Of a DNA stretch of 5,660 bases, positions 1-5,660 are shown in pieces. Every line of letters begins with the position of its first letter. The first letter of the stretch is position 1. A program made the translations under genes and the position numbers. The notes under the pieces are model-generated. The model saw only the letters and a program-made list of their open reading frames with translations, had not been told where the DNA came from and made no database searches. The DNA comes from Micavibrio sp. (GTDB taxonomy: Bacteria; Pseudomonadota; Alphaproteobacteria; Micavibrionales; Micavibrionaceae), in contig JAMONE010000236.1 of the NCBI GenBank assembly GCA_027066695.1, positions 1 to 5,660 on the forward strand, in the 5' to 3' direction.

Positions 1-35
1 TTGCGAGTTATATCGCTAGGGTAAGTATGTGACAT
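1..35 (-). CDS. IS5-family transposase, N-terminal fragment (runs off the window)
   Basis: Reading leftwards from the ATG at 35-33, the first 11 codons give MSHTYPSDITR, and the frame is still open at base 1. The T-Y-P-S-D-I/L-T-R opening is characteristic of the small DDE transposases of the IS5 family (often written YPSDLTxEQW or YPSDITRxQF). A good ribosome binding site, GGAG, lies on the minus strand at 45-42, six bases before the ATG, which supports this start. The catalytic DDE core would lie left of the window and cannot be checked. The family call rests on 11 residues, recalled from knowledge of the family, plus the correctly placed RBS and an IS-end-like sequence just upstream. It is fairly likely but not proven. 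Confidence 0.62.
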   Translation of the reverse strand, partial: MSHTYPSDITR

Positions 36-60
36 TTAAATCTCCAAAGTTGCCTAAGGA

Positions 61-69
61 AGTATAGCA
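61..69 (-). promoter_or_regulatory. Possible extended -10 promoter of the IS transposase
   Basis: On the minus strand these bases read TGCTATACT, an extended -10 (TGn followed by TATACT, 5 of 6 matches to TATAAT). It lies about 25 bases upstream of the transposase ATG. The region 17 bp further upstream reads TTTAAA, a poor -35, which is common for extended -10 promoters. Weak IS promoters of this kind are typical, but this is motif matching only. Confidence 0.35.
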
Positions 70-73
70 GATA

Positions 74-289
74 TCAAAAAGATTTTAAACAGGTTCTAAT
101 AGCATCATTTGCTCGATCTTTTCCTAGAAAGGCATTGCCTAATGTGCTTAATAAAAATGGGTTATCTATGATTTTGCCACTTTTATCACGGATATGTGGC
201 TCGACTAATTCGATGGTTTCATCAAATTGTTTATCATTATTATATTTGCTTGCTGTGGATATTATTTTACCCATATTCATATTAGACAT
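74..289 (-). CDS. Short TPR-like protein, probably 3'-truncated by the IS
   Basis: This encodes 71 residues. The start at 289 is supported by AGAGG (minus strand 301-297), seven bases upstream, and by a strong upstream promoter match. Residues about 8-32 (KIISTASKYNNDKQFDETIELVEP) and about 43-68 have the paired-helix spacing of tetratricopeptide repeats: a small residue and aromatic in helix A, then an A-I pair in helix B, as in LGNAFLGKDRANDAI. TPRs are protein-interaction scaffolds, so no specific role can be given. The protein stops inside helix B of the second repeat. The last seven residues (RTCLKSF) fall on what looks like the IS terminus, so the native gene was probably longer and its 3' part lies beyond the element. 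It could instead be a genuine small protein. There is no signal peptide or membrane segment. Confidence 0.6.
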   Translation of the reverse strand: MSNMNMGKIISTASKYNNDKQFDETIELVEPHIRDKSGKIIDNPFLLSTLGNAFLGKDRANDAIRTCLKSF

Positions 290-317
290 AGAAAAACCTC
301 TGTTTATTTGTTGGGTT

Positions 318-347
318 ATGATATATGTAAAAAGTGGCTTTTGTCAA
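318..347 (-). promoter_or_regulatory. Promoter of the TPR-like gene (consensus -35)
   Basis: On the minus strand there is a perfect TTGACA at 347-342, then an 18-bp spacer, then TATCAT at 323-318. With a 16-bp spacer, TATATC at 325-320 is an alternative -10. The start of transcription would fall near 311, giving a leader of about 20 bases that holds the AGAGG ribosome binding site. This is the best sigma-70-type match in the window. Confidence 0.55.
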
Positions 348-376
348 AAGAAATCTGTTTTAAATTACACTATAAA
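341..376 (+). promoter_or_regulatory. Weak candidate promoter for aroC-sppA
   Basis: On the plus strand, TTGTCA (341-346) matches 5 of 6 bases of a -35. The possible -10 sequences are poorly placed: TACACT at 366-371 has a 19-bp spacer, and TATAAA at 371-376 is 24 bp away. The -35 overlaps that of the divergent TPR promoter because TTGTCAA is TTGACAA on the other strand. A promoter for aroC must lie somewhere in 290-392, but its precise position is uncertain. Confidence 0.33.
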
Positions 377-392
377 AGGGTAGACTGCGCGG

Positions 393-1475
393 ATGTCAGG
401 TAATCATTTCGGAACATTATTTCAGTATACTACTTTTGGCGAGAGCCACGGGGCGGCGATTGGCTGCGTTGTGGATGGCGTGCCGCCTAATATTGCGCTG
501 GACGCTAGCTATATCCAGCAATTTTTAGATCAACGCAAACCAGGGCAAAGTCGCCACACTACGCAACGTCAGGAAGCCGATGAGGTGCAGATATTATCAG
601 GTGTGTTTGAGGGTAAAACCACAGGAACGCCGATTGGTTTGCTCATCCATAATACGGATCAAAAATCCAAGGATTACGGTGATATTAAGGATAAGTTCCG
701 CCCAGGTCATGCTGATTTCACATATAATGCAAAATATGGCATTCGTGATTATCGTGGCGGTGGGCGTTCCTCTGCGCGTGAGACTGCTATGCGCGTTGCT
801 GCTGGCGCGGTTGCGCGTAAGGTGTTAGAGCATCAAATAGGCGGCGTACAGATAAGGGCTTGCGTAGTTCAAGTTGGCACAGAGAAGATTAACCGTGATA
901 ATTGGGATTGGGAGCAGGTCGGTCAAAATCCATTCTTTTCGCCCGATATGGACGCGGCAAAGCATTGGGAAGGATATCTTGATAATATCCGTAAATCAGG
1001 CTCAAGCGCGGGCGCGTTAGTTGAAATCCACGTTAGCGGCATTCCCGCAGGGCTAGGCGCACCTGTCTATGATAAGCTGGACGCGGATATTGCCAAAGCA
1101 ATGATTAGTATTAACGCCGCCAAAGCCGTGGAAATAGGCAATGGCTTTGAGGCTGTATCTATTGGCGGAATTGATAACGCCGATGAGATTCGTATAGGCG
1201 AAAACGGTAAGGCTGAGTTTCTTTCTAATAATGCAGGCGGTATCCTTGGCGGTATTTCCTCTGGTCAAGATATAATCGCGCGTGTGGCTTTTAAGCCGAC
1301 AAGCTCTATCCTAACGCCGCGTAAAACCATTGATGTAGATGGCAGAGAAACCGATATAATCACCAAAGGCCGCCATGATCCTTGCGTGGGTATTCGCGGT
1401 GTTCCTGTGGTCGAGGCTATGATGGCGTGCGTTCTTGCCGATCATTGGCTGCGCCATAAAGCGCAGTGTTTATAG
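393..1475 (+). CDS. aroC: Chorismate synthase
   Basis: This enzyme catalyses the last step of the shikimate pathway, converting 5-enolpyruvylshikimate-3-phosphate to chorismate. It needs reduced FMN, although there is no net redox change, and acts in the cytosol. At 360 residues it has normal family length and all the hallmark motifs: GESHG at 16-20, FRPGHADFTY at 102-111, the GGGRSSARETA signature at 122-132, KPTSSI at 301-306 and the C-terminal RHDPCVGIRGVPVVEAM block at 327-343. His19 and His106 correspond to the two histidines implicated in catalysis in this family. The start is well fixed: an in-frame TAG at 381-383 lies only nine bases upstream and no other start codon intervenes. The ribosome binding site is weak (AAGGG at 376-380, 12 bases away). 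sppA follows after 15 bases, so the two are probably cotranscribed. The gene appears intact. Confidence 0.98.
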   Translation: MSGNHFGTLFQYTTFGESHGAAIGCVVDGVPPNIALDASYIQQFLDQRKPGQSRHTTQRQEADEVQILSGVFEGKTTGTPIGLLIHNTDQKSKDYGDIKDKFRPGHADFTYNAKYGIRDYRGGGRSSARETAMRVAAGAVARKVLEHQIGGVQIRACVVQVGTEKINRDNWDWEQVGQNPFFSPDMDAAKHWEGYLDNIRKSGSSAGALVEIHVSGIPAGLGAPVYDKLDADIAKAMISINAAKAVEIGNGFEAVSIGGIDNADEIRIGENGKAEFLSNNAGGILGGISSGQDIIARVAFKPTSSILTPRKTIDVDGRETDIITKGRHDPCVGIRGVPVVEAMMACVLADHWLRHKAQCL

Positions 1476-1477
1476 GT

Positions 1478-1493
1478 AGGGGGCTTGAAAATG
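1478..1493 (+). promoter_or_regulatory. Ribosome binding site fixing the sppA start at ATG 1491
   Basis: AGGGGG at 1478-1483 lies seven bases before ATG 1491. An in-frame TTG at 1485 would extend the protein by two residues but would sit almost on top of the Shine-Dalgarno sequence, so ATG 1491 is the better start. Confidence 0.7.
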
Positions 1494-3404
1494 AAAAAAG
1501 ATCCGTGGTCAAAGCGTAAAAATTTATATAGCTCACCAATTCCAAGGGCAGTTAAAAAGCCCAAGATTAAGTGGAAAGTCTTGACAATATTATGGTTGGC
1601 GTTGAAGAAAACCTGCATGTTGCTTGGCGCGGTGGTGCTTGCTATGTCAGTGATTACTGCGTGGAGTTTTTCCTCTATTATTAATGAAATGGAGGTAGAG
1701 TTGCCCCATCAGATGGTTTTATACATGGAATTGGATGGAAAGCTTGGTGACTTGCCAAAAGATATAAGCATCACTGATCCGTTCTCTCACAATTCAAAAA
1801 CTGTTAAGAGTTTTATTGATGCGATTGATCGCGCGAAAACCGATCCACGAGTGGAGGGGATTTATGCTAAATTACTAACGGGTCGCTATGCTTTGGCGCA
1901 TGTTCAGGAAATCCGCGCAGCTATCAAATCTTTTCGCAAGAGCGGTAAATTCGCATATATCTATTCGCCGTCATACGGTAATGGCCTTGGAGGATATTAT
2001 CTGGCTTCTAGTTTTGATGAAATATGGATGCAGCCTATGGGATCTGTGATGATTACGGGGGTAAGTATACAAATGCCGTTTCTTCGCGGAGTTTTGGATA
2101 AAATTGGGATAGAGCCACAATTTTTCCAACGCAAGGAATATAAAAACGCTTATGAAAGCTTGATTGCATCTGAAATGTCGACGGCCAATCGTGAGGCTAT
2201 GGGCGCACTTGTCGCGGATATTACAGATGTTTTAAATGCTGATATATCTGCGGATAGAGGGTTTGGTGCTGGCGAGTTTAAAGCGATGGTTGATCGTGGC
2301 TTATTCCTATCTGATGAGGCTGTGGACGCTAATTTAATAGATGTTTCCGATTATTCGGATAAATTGATAGAGCATATTAACCTACAAGTTACGGGAAAGG
2401 CTAAAGCTGAAAACCTTATATATGTGAATTTTGATAGATATATTAATGAGCTGGCGCAGCAGGGTAATATTGTGGGCGATGCTTTATTTGGTATAAGCAA
2501 GGAAAAGACAAAGCCACGCATAGCACTTATATACGCCGTTGGCGCGATTATGGATTCCAAGGTAAACGCTATGTCTGTGGGTATTGCTGGTGAGAAAATA
2601 GCTGCCGCTGATGAAATTGCGGGGGCGCTGCTTATGGCTGCTTATGATGGAAATATTGATGGCGTGGTATTGCGCGTTGATAGCCCAGGTGGATCGCCCG
2701 TTGCGTCCGAGACAATATTGCGCGCGGTGCAAAAGGTTCAAGAAGAAGGCAAGAGCGTTAGCGTATCTATGGGGGCTACGGCGGCTTCGGGTGGGTATTG
2801 GATATCTGCTTATGCTGATCAAATATTTGTATTACCAACAACGATCACAGGCTCTATCGGAGTTTTGGGCGGGAAAATCTCTGTGCAAAAACTATGGGAG
2901 AAGCTAGGCGTGAATTGGGATGGCGTTAGCTGGGGTAAAAATTCTGGTATATGGTCTATGAATACGCCATTTTCAAAAAGTGAAGCGGAGCGCATGAATG
3001 CGATGCTTGATAATACCTATGACAGCTTTATTACGCGCGTTGGTAAGGGGCGCATGATGGATTTTGATGAGGTCGAAAAAATTGCACGTGGGCGTGTTTG
3101 GGTGGGGACAAGCGCGGTGGAAATTGGCCTTGCCGATCAATTTGGCGGCCTTAATGAAGCACTTGATTATGCTGCTGTGAAAGTGGGGGCTTCGGGGCGC
3201 AGCGGCGTTGATGTTGTCATCTTACCAAAAGCGTTAACCCCGATAGAGCAATTTATTGAGTTACTTGAAGGGCAGGTCATGGCTGGTAAAATTATGGGCG
3301 TGCAGGCTGCTCTATTAACTAAGTTACAGCCAATGATTAATGAGTTTATGGTTATGCAAGACGCACAAAGTAACAGCGTTTACGCGCCTGTAAATATTCG
3401 TTAA
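1491..3404 (+). CDS. sppA: Signal peptide peptidase SppA, 67K type (S49 serine protease)
   Basis: This is an inner-membrane protease that degrades signal peptides left after secretion. The protein is 637 residues from ATG 1491, close to the 618 of E. coli SppA. Numbering from this start, residues 1-38 are strongly basic and cytoplasmic. About 39-64 form one membrane anchor (CMLLGAVVLAMSVITAW core), and the rest should be periplasmic. Two tandem S49 domains follow. The N-terminal one (about 130-285) carries the general-base lysine at Lys218, in EYKNAYE, aligned with Lys209 of E. coli (TYKSAVE). The C-terminal one (about 345-550) carries VVLRVDSPGGSP at 392-403 and the nucleophile Ser433 in MGATAASGGYW. 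The split Ser/Lys dyad is therefore complete and the enzyme should be active. The gene is probably translated from the aroC message. No obvious U-rich terminator follows directly; a hairpin lies about 105 bases past the stop. Confidence 0.96.
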   Translation: MKKDPWSKRKNLYSSPIPRAVKKPKIKWKVLTILWLALKKTCMLLGAVVLAMSVITAWSFSSIINEMEVELPHQMVLYMELDGKLGDLPKDISITDPFSHNSKTVKSFIDAIDRAKTDPRVEGIYAKLLTGRYALAHVQEIRAAIKSFRKSGKFAYIYSPSYGNGLGGYYLASSFDEIWMQPMGSVMITGVSIQMPFLRGVLDKIGIEPQFFQRKEYKNAYESLIASEMSTANREAMGALVADITDVLNADISADRGFGAGEFKAMVDRGLFLSDEAVDANLIDVSDYSDKLIEHINLQVTGKAKAENLIYVNFDRYINELAQQGNIVGDALFGISKEKTKPRIALIYAVGAIMDSKVNAMSVGIAGEKIAAADEIAGALLMAAYDGNIDGVVLRVDSPGGSPVASETILRAVQKVQEEGKSVSVSMGATAASGGYWISAYADQIFVLPTTITGSIGVLGGKISVQKLWEKLGVNWDGVSWGKNSGIWSMNTPFSKSEAERMNAMLDNTYDSFITRVGKGRMMDFDEVEKIARGRVWVGTSAVEIGLADQFGGLNEALDYAAVKVGASGRSGVDVVILPKALTPIEQFIELLEGQVMAGKIMGVQAALLTKLQPMINEFMVMQDAQSNSVYAPVNIR

Positions 3405-3509
3405 ATCGACCCTAAATAAAATAATTCGAAAAACTGCCATCCATGAAAAGGCTGTGATAGGTTTGACGATTTTGTACTATTATTAACCTAAACTACTATA
3501 AACAATGTC

Positions 3510-3532
3510 ATCACACGCTTTATGCGTGTGAT
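3510..3532. terminator. Hairpin between convergent sppA and serC, possible bidirectional terminator
   Basis: ATCACACGC (3510-3518) and GCGTGTGAT (3524-3532) are perfectly complementary, giving a 9-bp stem with the 5-base loop TTTAT. It lies 31 bases beyond the serC stop and about 105 beyond the sppA stop, where convergent genes need termination. There is no run of T on either side (CTATGG on the plus side, GACATTG on the minus side), so it is not a classic intrinsic terminator. It may instead stabilise 3' ends after Rho-dependent termination. The rest of the 3405-3563 gap shows no gene. Confidence 0.5.
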
Positions 3533-3563
3533 CTATGGATTGCATGGACAAAGACAACTCTAA

Positions 3564-4718
3564 CTAAGCCGCAGCTCTAGCCGTTTCAAAAGCCCAATCA
3601 AGCCAAGGGGTTAGCTCTTTTATGTCGGTCATGGAGATAGTAGCTCCGCACCAAATGCGTAAGCCAGCGGGAGCGTCGCGATATCCTGCGATATCATAAG
3701 CCGCGCCTTCTTGATCCAGCAATTTAGTCATAGATTTGATAAACGGTGTTTTATCCGCATCAGGAAGAGCTTCAAACCAATCATCTGTGATTTTTAAACA
3801 TACCGAAGTTGTAGAGCGCACGGCCTCATCATCAGCAAGAAAATCTACCCAAGGAGTTTGGGCAACCCATTTCTCAAGCTCGCCAAAATTAATTTGTGAA
3901 CGCCTGATACTAGCTTCAAGGCCGCCAATATGTTCCACCCATTTAAGCGCGTCTAAGCAATCCTCAACCGCAAGCATAGAAGGCGTGTTAATAGTAGCCC
4001 CCTCGAAAATACCATTATTAAGCTTGCCACCTTTAGTCATGCGGAAAATCTTCGGTAGCGGGCGATCAGGAACATAGCTCTCCAACCGCTCAACCGCGCG
4101 CGGTGATAATACAATTATTCCATGTGCAGCTTCTCCGCCCAGAACTTTTTGCCAAGACCAAGTCGTAACGTCCAGCTTATCCCATGGCATATCATAGGCA
4201 AATACCGCAGATGTAGCATCGCAAAATGTCAGGCCTTCGCGGTTATCTGCAATCCACTCACCATTTGGTACGCGCACGCCCGATGTTGTGCCGTTCCAGA
4301 CAAATACGCAATCACGCGCGGGATCAGCTTGTGATAGATCGGGTAGCTCACCGTAGGCGGCTTTAAACTCATGTACATCATCTAATTTCAATTGCGTTGT
4401 GATATCTTTTAGCCAGTCATTGGAGAATGCTTCCCACGCAAAAACATCTATGCCTCGCGCCCCAAGCATTGACCACATCGCCATTTCGAACGCTCCTGTA
4501 TCGGACGCTGGCACTATTCCTATTTTGTAATCCGCAGGAATGCCAAGTAAATCGCGCTGAAGCTCTATCACCTCTTTAAGCTTTGCCTTAAGCGGTGCGG
4601 CTCTATGAGAGCGGCCAAGCATCGCGCCTGAAAGGGCATCAATGCTCCAACCTGGGCGTTTTGAACAAGGGCCTGAAGAAAAATTAGGGTTTTTAGGTTT
4701 TATTGCTGGCTTTTTCAT
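3564..4718 (-). CDS. serC: Phosphoserine aminotransferase, alphaproteobacterial type
   Basis: This PLP enzyme converts 3-phosphohydroxypyruvate and glutamate to O-phosphoserine and 2-oxoglutarate, the second step of serine synthesis. In many bacteria the same enzyme also acts in pyridoxal phosphate synthesis. The 384 residues form a fold-type I aminotransferase. NFSSGPCSKRPGW at 12-24 and GRSHR at 35-39 are substrate-site segments. CDATSA at 166-171 contains Asp167, which should contact the PLP pyridine nitrogen, and SWQK at 188-191 ends in Lys191, the expected Schiff-base lysine. TINTPSMLA is at 242-250. The N-terminal KPKNPNFSSGPC style and the length mark the subgroup (the serC_2-type family) rather than the shorter E. 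coli form of about 360. The start at 4718 has only a weak GAG upstream as ribosome binding site. No serA follows; the gene runs towards sppA. It is transcribed divergently from serB. Confidence 0.95.
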   Translation of the reverse strand: MKKPAIKPKNPNFSSGPCSKRPGWSIDALSGAMLGRSHRAAPLKAKLKEVIELQRDLLGIPADYKIGIVPASDTGAFEMAMWSMLGARGIDVFAWEAFSNDWLKDITTQLKLDDVHEFKAAYGELPDLSQADPARDCVFVWNGTTSGVRVPNGEWIADNREGLTFCDATSAVFAYDMPWDKLDVTTWSWQKVLGGEAAHGIIVLSPRAVERLESYVPDRPLPKIFRMTKGGKLNNGIFEGATINTPSMLAVEDCLDALKWVEHIGGLEASIRRSQINFGELEKWVAQTPWVDFLADDEAVRSTTSVCLKITDDWFEALPDADKTPFIKSMTKLLDQEGAAYDIAGYRDAPAGLRIWCGATISMTDIKELTPWLDWAFETARAAA

Positions 4719-4764
4719 TTTCAGTTATCTCACTTTAATTTTGTACGTTGTTACTTGTCGCTAT

Positions 4765-4778
4765 CGTATTAATATACG
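4765..4778. repeat. Small palindrome in the serC leader
   Basis: CGTAT (4765-4769) and ATACG (4774-4778) are inverted repeats around TAAT. In serC RNA this could form a 5-bp hairpin with a tetraloop about 50 bases before the start codon, and as DNA it could be an operator. It is short, so chance is a real possibility. Confidence 0.3.
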
Positions 4779-4843
4779 CTTACACTCCTCGTGCCTAGTA
4801 CAAAAATAAATTGAAACAACTGGAATTTTTTAGAAAAAAATAG

Positions 4844-4864
4844 TATAAAGTTGTTCACTTTATA
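4844..4864. repeat. Perfect 8-bp inverted repeat upstream of serB
   Basis: TATAAAGT (4844-4851) and ACTTTATA (4857-4864) are exact inverted repeats separated by TGTTC. The left arm contains a possible -10 (TATAAA). A third ATAAAGT copy lies at 4882-4888, next to the weak serB Shine-Dalgarno AGGA (4879-4882). It could be a dimeric repressor site over the promoter or, if transcribed, an RNA hairpin. It is AT-rich, and AT-rich inverted repeats arise readily by chance. Confidence 0.4.
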
Positions 4865-4895
4865 TCATAAAAGCAAACAGGATAAAGTTTTTTAA

Positions 4896-5660
4896 ATGAG
4901 TTATATTTTAACATTAGTAGCATCAAATAAGGATGCGCCCGTAACAGATAAGCATTTCAAGGAAATAGCCCATATAATTGATCATTATAATCTTAAATTC
5001 ACCAGCAAAATTATGTGGCTGGATAAGGCTATCGCGGCAGAAATTGGTATATCAGGGAAAGCACAATCTTCTTTAGTCAATCATTTGCGTGATACATTAA
5101 AAGAAGAGCGCATTGATTTCTTCGTTACGAAAAATGCAAATCGTAAGAAAAAATTATTAATAGCCGATATGGATAGCACAATAACAACAAGTGAAACCCT
5201 TGATGAGCTAGCGCAATATGCTGGGATTAAGGATAAAGTGGCAGAAATAACGGCGCGCGCAATGGAAGGTCAGCTTGATTTCCACGAAGCTTTGAAAGAG
5301 CGCGTATCTTTGTTGAAGGGCTTGAAAACCACGGCTTTATCAGCAACGCTAGAGGAAACAGAGCTTAGCGCAGGGGCGCAGGTCTTTGTGTCTACTATGC
5401 GTAAAAATGGCTCTACATGTGTGCTTGTATCTGGTGGATTTACATTCTTCACTGATGCAATAGCAACGCGGTGCGGGTTTAACTTTAACCACGGAAACAC
5501 TCTGGAAATTAACAATGAGGAGCTAAGCGGTAATGTTATTCCGCCAATTTTGGATAAGTTCTCAAAAGTAGAATTTCTGGAGCATTATATAAAAGATTTA
5601 GGCTTAACCGAAGATGATTGCTTAAGCATAGGTGATGGAGCAAATGATTTGCCGATGTTG
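4896..5660 (+). CDS. serB: Phosphoserine phosphatase SerB (3' end beyond the window)
   Basis: This HAD-superfamily enzyme hydrolyses O-phosphoserine to L-serine, the final step of the pathway, in the cytosol with Mg2+. From ATG 4896 the frame is open for 255 codons to the window edge. Family members run to roughly 290-300 residues, so about 40 residues are missing. Residues 1-85 form the variable N-terminal region seen in proteobacterial SerB. The catalytic domain begins with LIADMDSTITTSETLDELA: Asp91 is the phosphate-accepting nucleophile, Asp93 the acid/base and Glu100 a substrate contact. Arg136 in ERVSLLKG fits the substrate-carboxylate arginine. VSGGFTFF at 178-185 is motif II with Ser179, Lys224 is the motif III lysine candidate, and GDGANDLPML at 246-255 holds the Mg2+-binding aspartates Asp247 and Asp251. 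All visible active-site residues are present. The ribosome binding site is weak (AGGA, 13 bases from the ATG). The gene is divergent from serC. Confidence 0.95.
   Translation, partial: MSYILTLVASNKDAPVTDKHFKEIAHIIDHYNLKFTSKIMWLDKAIAAEIGISGKAQSSLVNHLRDTLKEERIDFFVTKNANRKKKLLIADMDSTITTSETLDELAQYAGIKDKVAEITARAMEGQLDFHEALKERVSLLKGLKTTALSATLEETELSAGAQVFVSTMRKNGSTCVLVSGGFTFFTDAIATRCGFNFNHGNTLEINNEELSGNVIPPILDKFSKVEFLEHYIKDLGLTEDDCLSIGDGANDLPML

Larger units (their letters stand above)
1..96 (-). mobile_element. Left end of an IS5-like insertion sequence (partial)
   Basis: This is the upstream end of the element carrying the transposase fragment at 1-35. On the minus strand the proposed tip starts GAACCTGTTTAAAATC at position 96 and reads leftwards through a leader into the transposase. 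The tip resembles the GAg/aCCTGTTTaaA style of terminus that I associate with some IS5-family elements. The three bases before it (TTA on the minus strand, 99-97) would fit a TNA-type 3-bp target duplication. Neither the other end nor the second copy of the duplication is in the window, so the exact boundary is inference. Confidence 0.45.
4719..4895. promoter_or_regulatory. Divergent serC/serB control region
   Basis: These 177 bp must hold the promoters of both serine genes. The right half (4801-4895) is very AT-rich. No good -35/-10 pair at 16-18 bp spacing could be found on either strand. TATAAA at 4844 (plus) and TATATT at 4776-4771 (minus) are possible -10 elements but lack convincing -35 partners. 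The notable structures are a palindrome at 4765-4778 and an inverted repeat at 4844-4864, listed separately. A shared regulator is plausible from the layout alone. Confidence 0.5.

Noticed and set aside
135..383. Plus-strand open frame of 82 codons opposite the TPR-like gene
   Set aside because: No ribosome binding site at its start, hydrophobic low-complexity translation typical of antisense reading, and it conflicts with the better supported minus-strand gene and the promoter region.
580..1268. Open frames inside aroC on both strands (580-828 plus, 1053-1268 minus)
   Set aside because: They lie wholly within the intact, highly conserved aroC and their translations show no recognisable domain.
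1485..1490. TTG at 1485 as the sppA start
   Set aside because: It sits directly against the AGGGGG ribosome binding site, while ATG 1491 has ideal spacing.
2351..2907. Open frames inside sppA on both strands, up to 112 codons
   Set aside because: They overlap the conserved S49 catalytic domain of sppA, and their odd residue composition fits shadow frames.
3505..3531. Eight-codon ATG frame (MSSHALCV) spanning the intergenic hairpin
   Set aside because: It is a by-product of the hairpin sequence, lacks a ribosome binding site, and is followed by no gene it could regulate on that strand.
3736..4334. Two plus-strand open frames opposite serC
   Set aside because: Antisense to a complete serC with all motifs; serine-rich shadow translations and no ribosome binding sites.
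4821..4837. TGGAAT followed by a T-run as a sigma-54 promoter
   Set aside because: The required GG and GC dinucleotides at -24/-12 are not both present at the correct spacing.
5270..5515. Minus-strand 81-codon frame
   Set aside because: Antisense to serB, whose continuous frame and HAD motifs clearly define the coding strand here.

Overview
This window looks like chromosomal DNA from a moderately AT-rich alphaproteobacterium. The best pointers are SerC, which belongs to the long alphaproteobacterial-type phosphoserine aminotransferase group, and the 67K-type SppA with a basic cytoplasmic N-terminus. Genus cannot be named from the sequence alone. Almost everything readable is housekeeping: aromatic and serine biosynthesis plus an inner-membrane peptidase. 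The one accessory element is the tip of an insertion sequence at the left edge.

Layout. Positions 1-96 (minus strand) appear to be the left end of an IS5-family element, including the first 11 complete codons of its transposase (1-35). It abuts and probably truncates a small TPR-like gene (74-289, minus) whose consensus-like promoter lies at 318-347. Transcribed away from it is a likely operon: aroC (393-1475, chorismate synthase) followed 15 bases later by sppA (1491-3404, signal peptide peptidase / S49 protease). A 159-bp gap with one perfect 9-bp hairpin separates sppA from the convergent serC (3564-4718, minus). A 177-bp AT-rich divergent region (4719-4895) then leads to serB (4896 to the window end, plus), a phosphoserine phosphatase that runs off the right edge. 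serB has no stop codon within the window.

Function. SerC and SerB carry out the last two steps of phosphorylated serine synthesis (3-phosphohydroxypyruvate to O-phosphoserine to serine) and share one intergenic control region. SerA, often next to serC in alphaproteobacteria, is not in this window. AroC makes chorismate, the branch point for aromatic amino acids and folate. SppA degrades residual signal peptides in the inner membrane and has no evident metabolic link to aroC.

I found no sign of a new defence, CRISPR or biosynthetic system. The observations most worth a second look are the IS/TPR junction, the overlapping divergent -35 elements at 341-347, and the repeated ATAAAGT motifs around the serB ribosome binding region.
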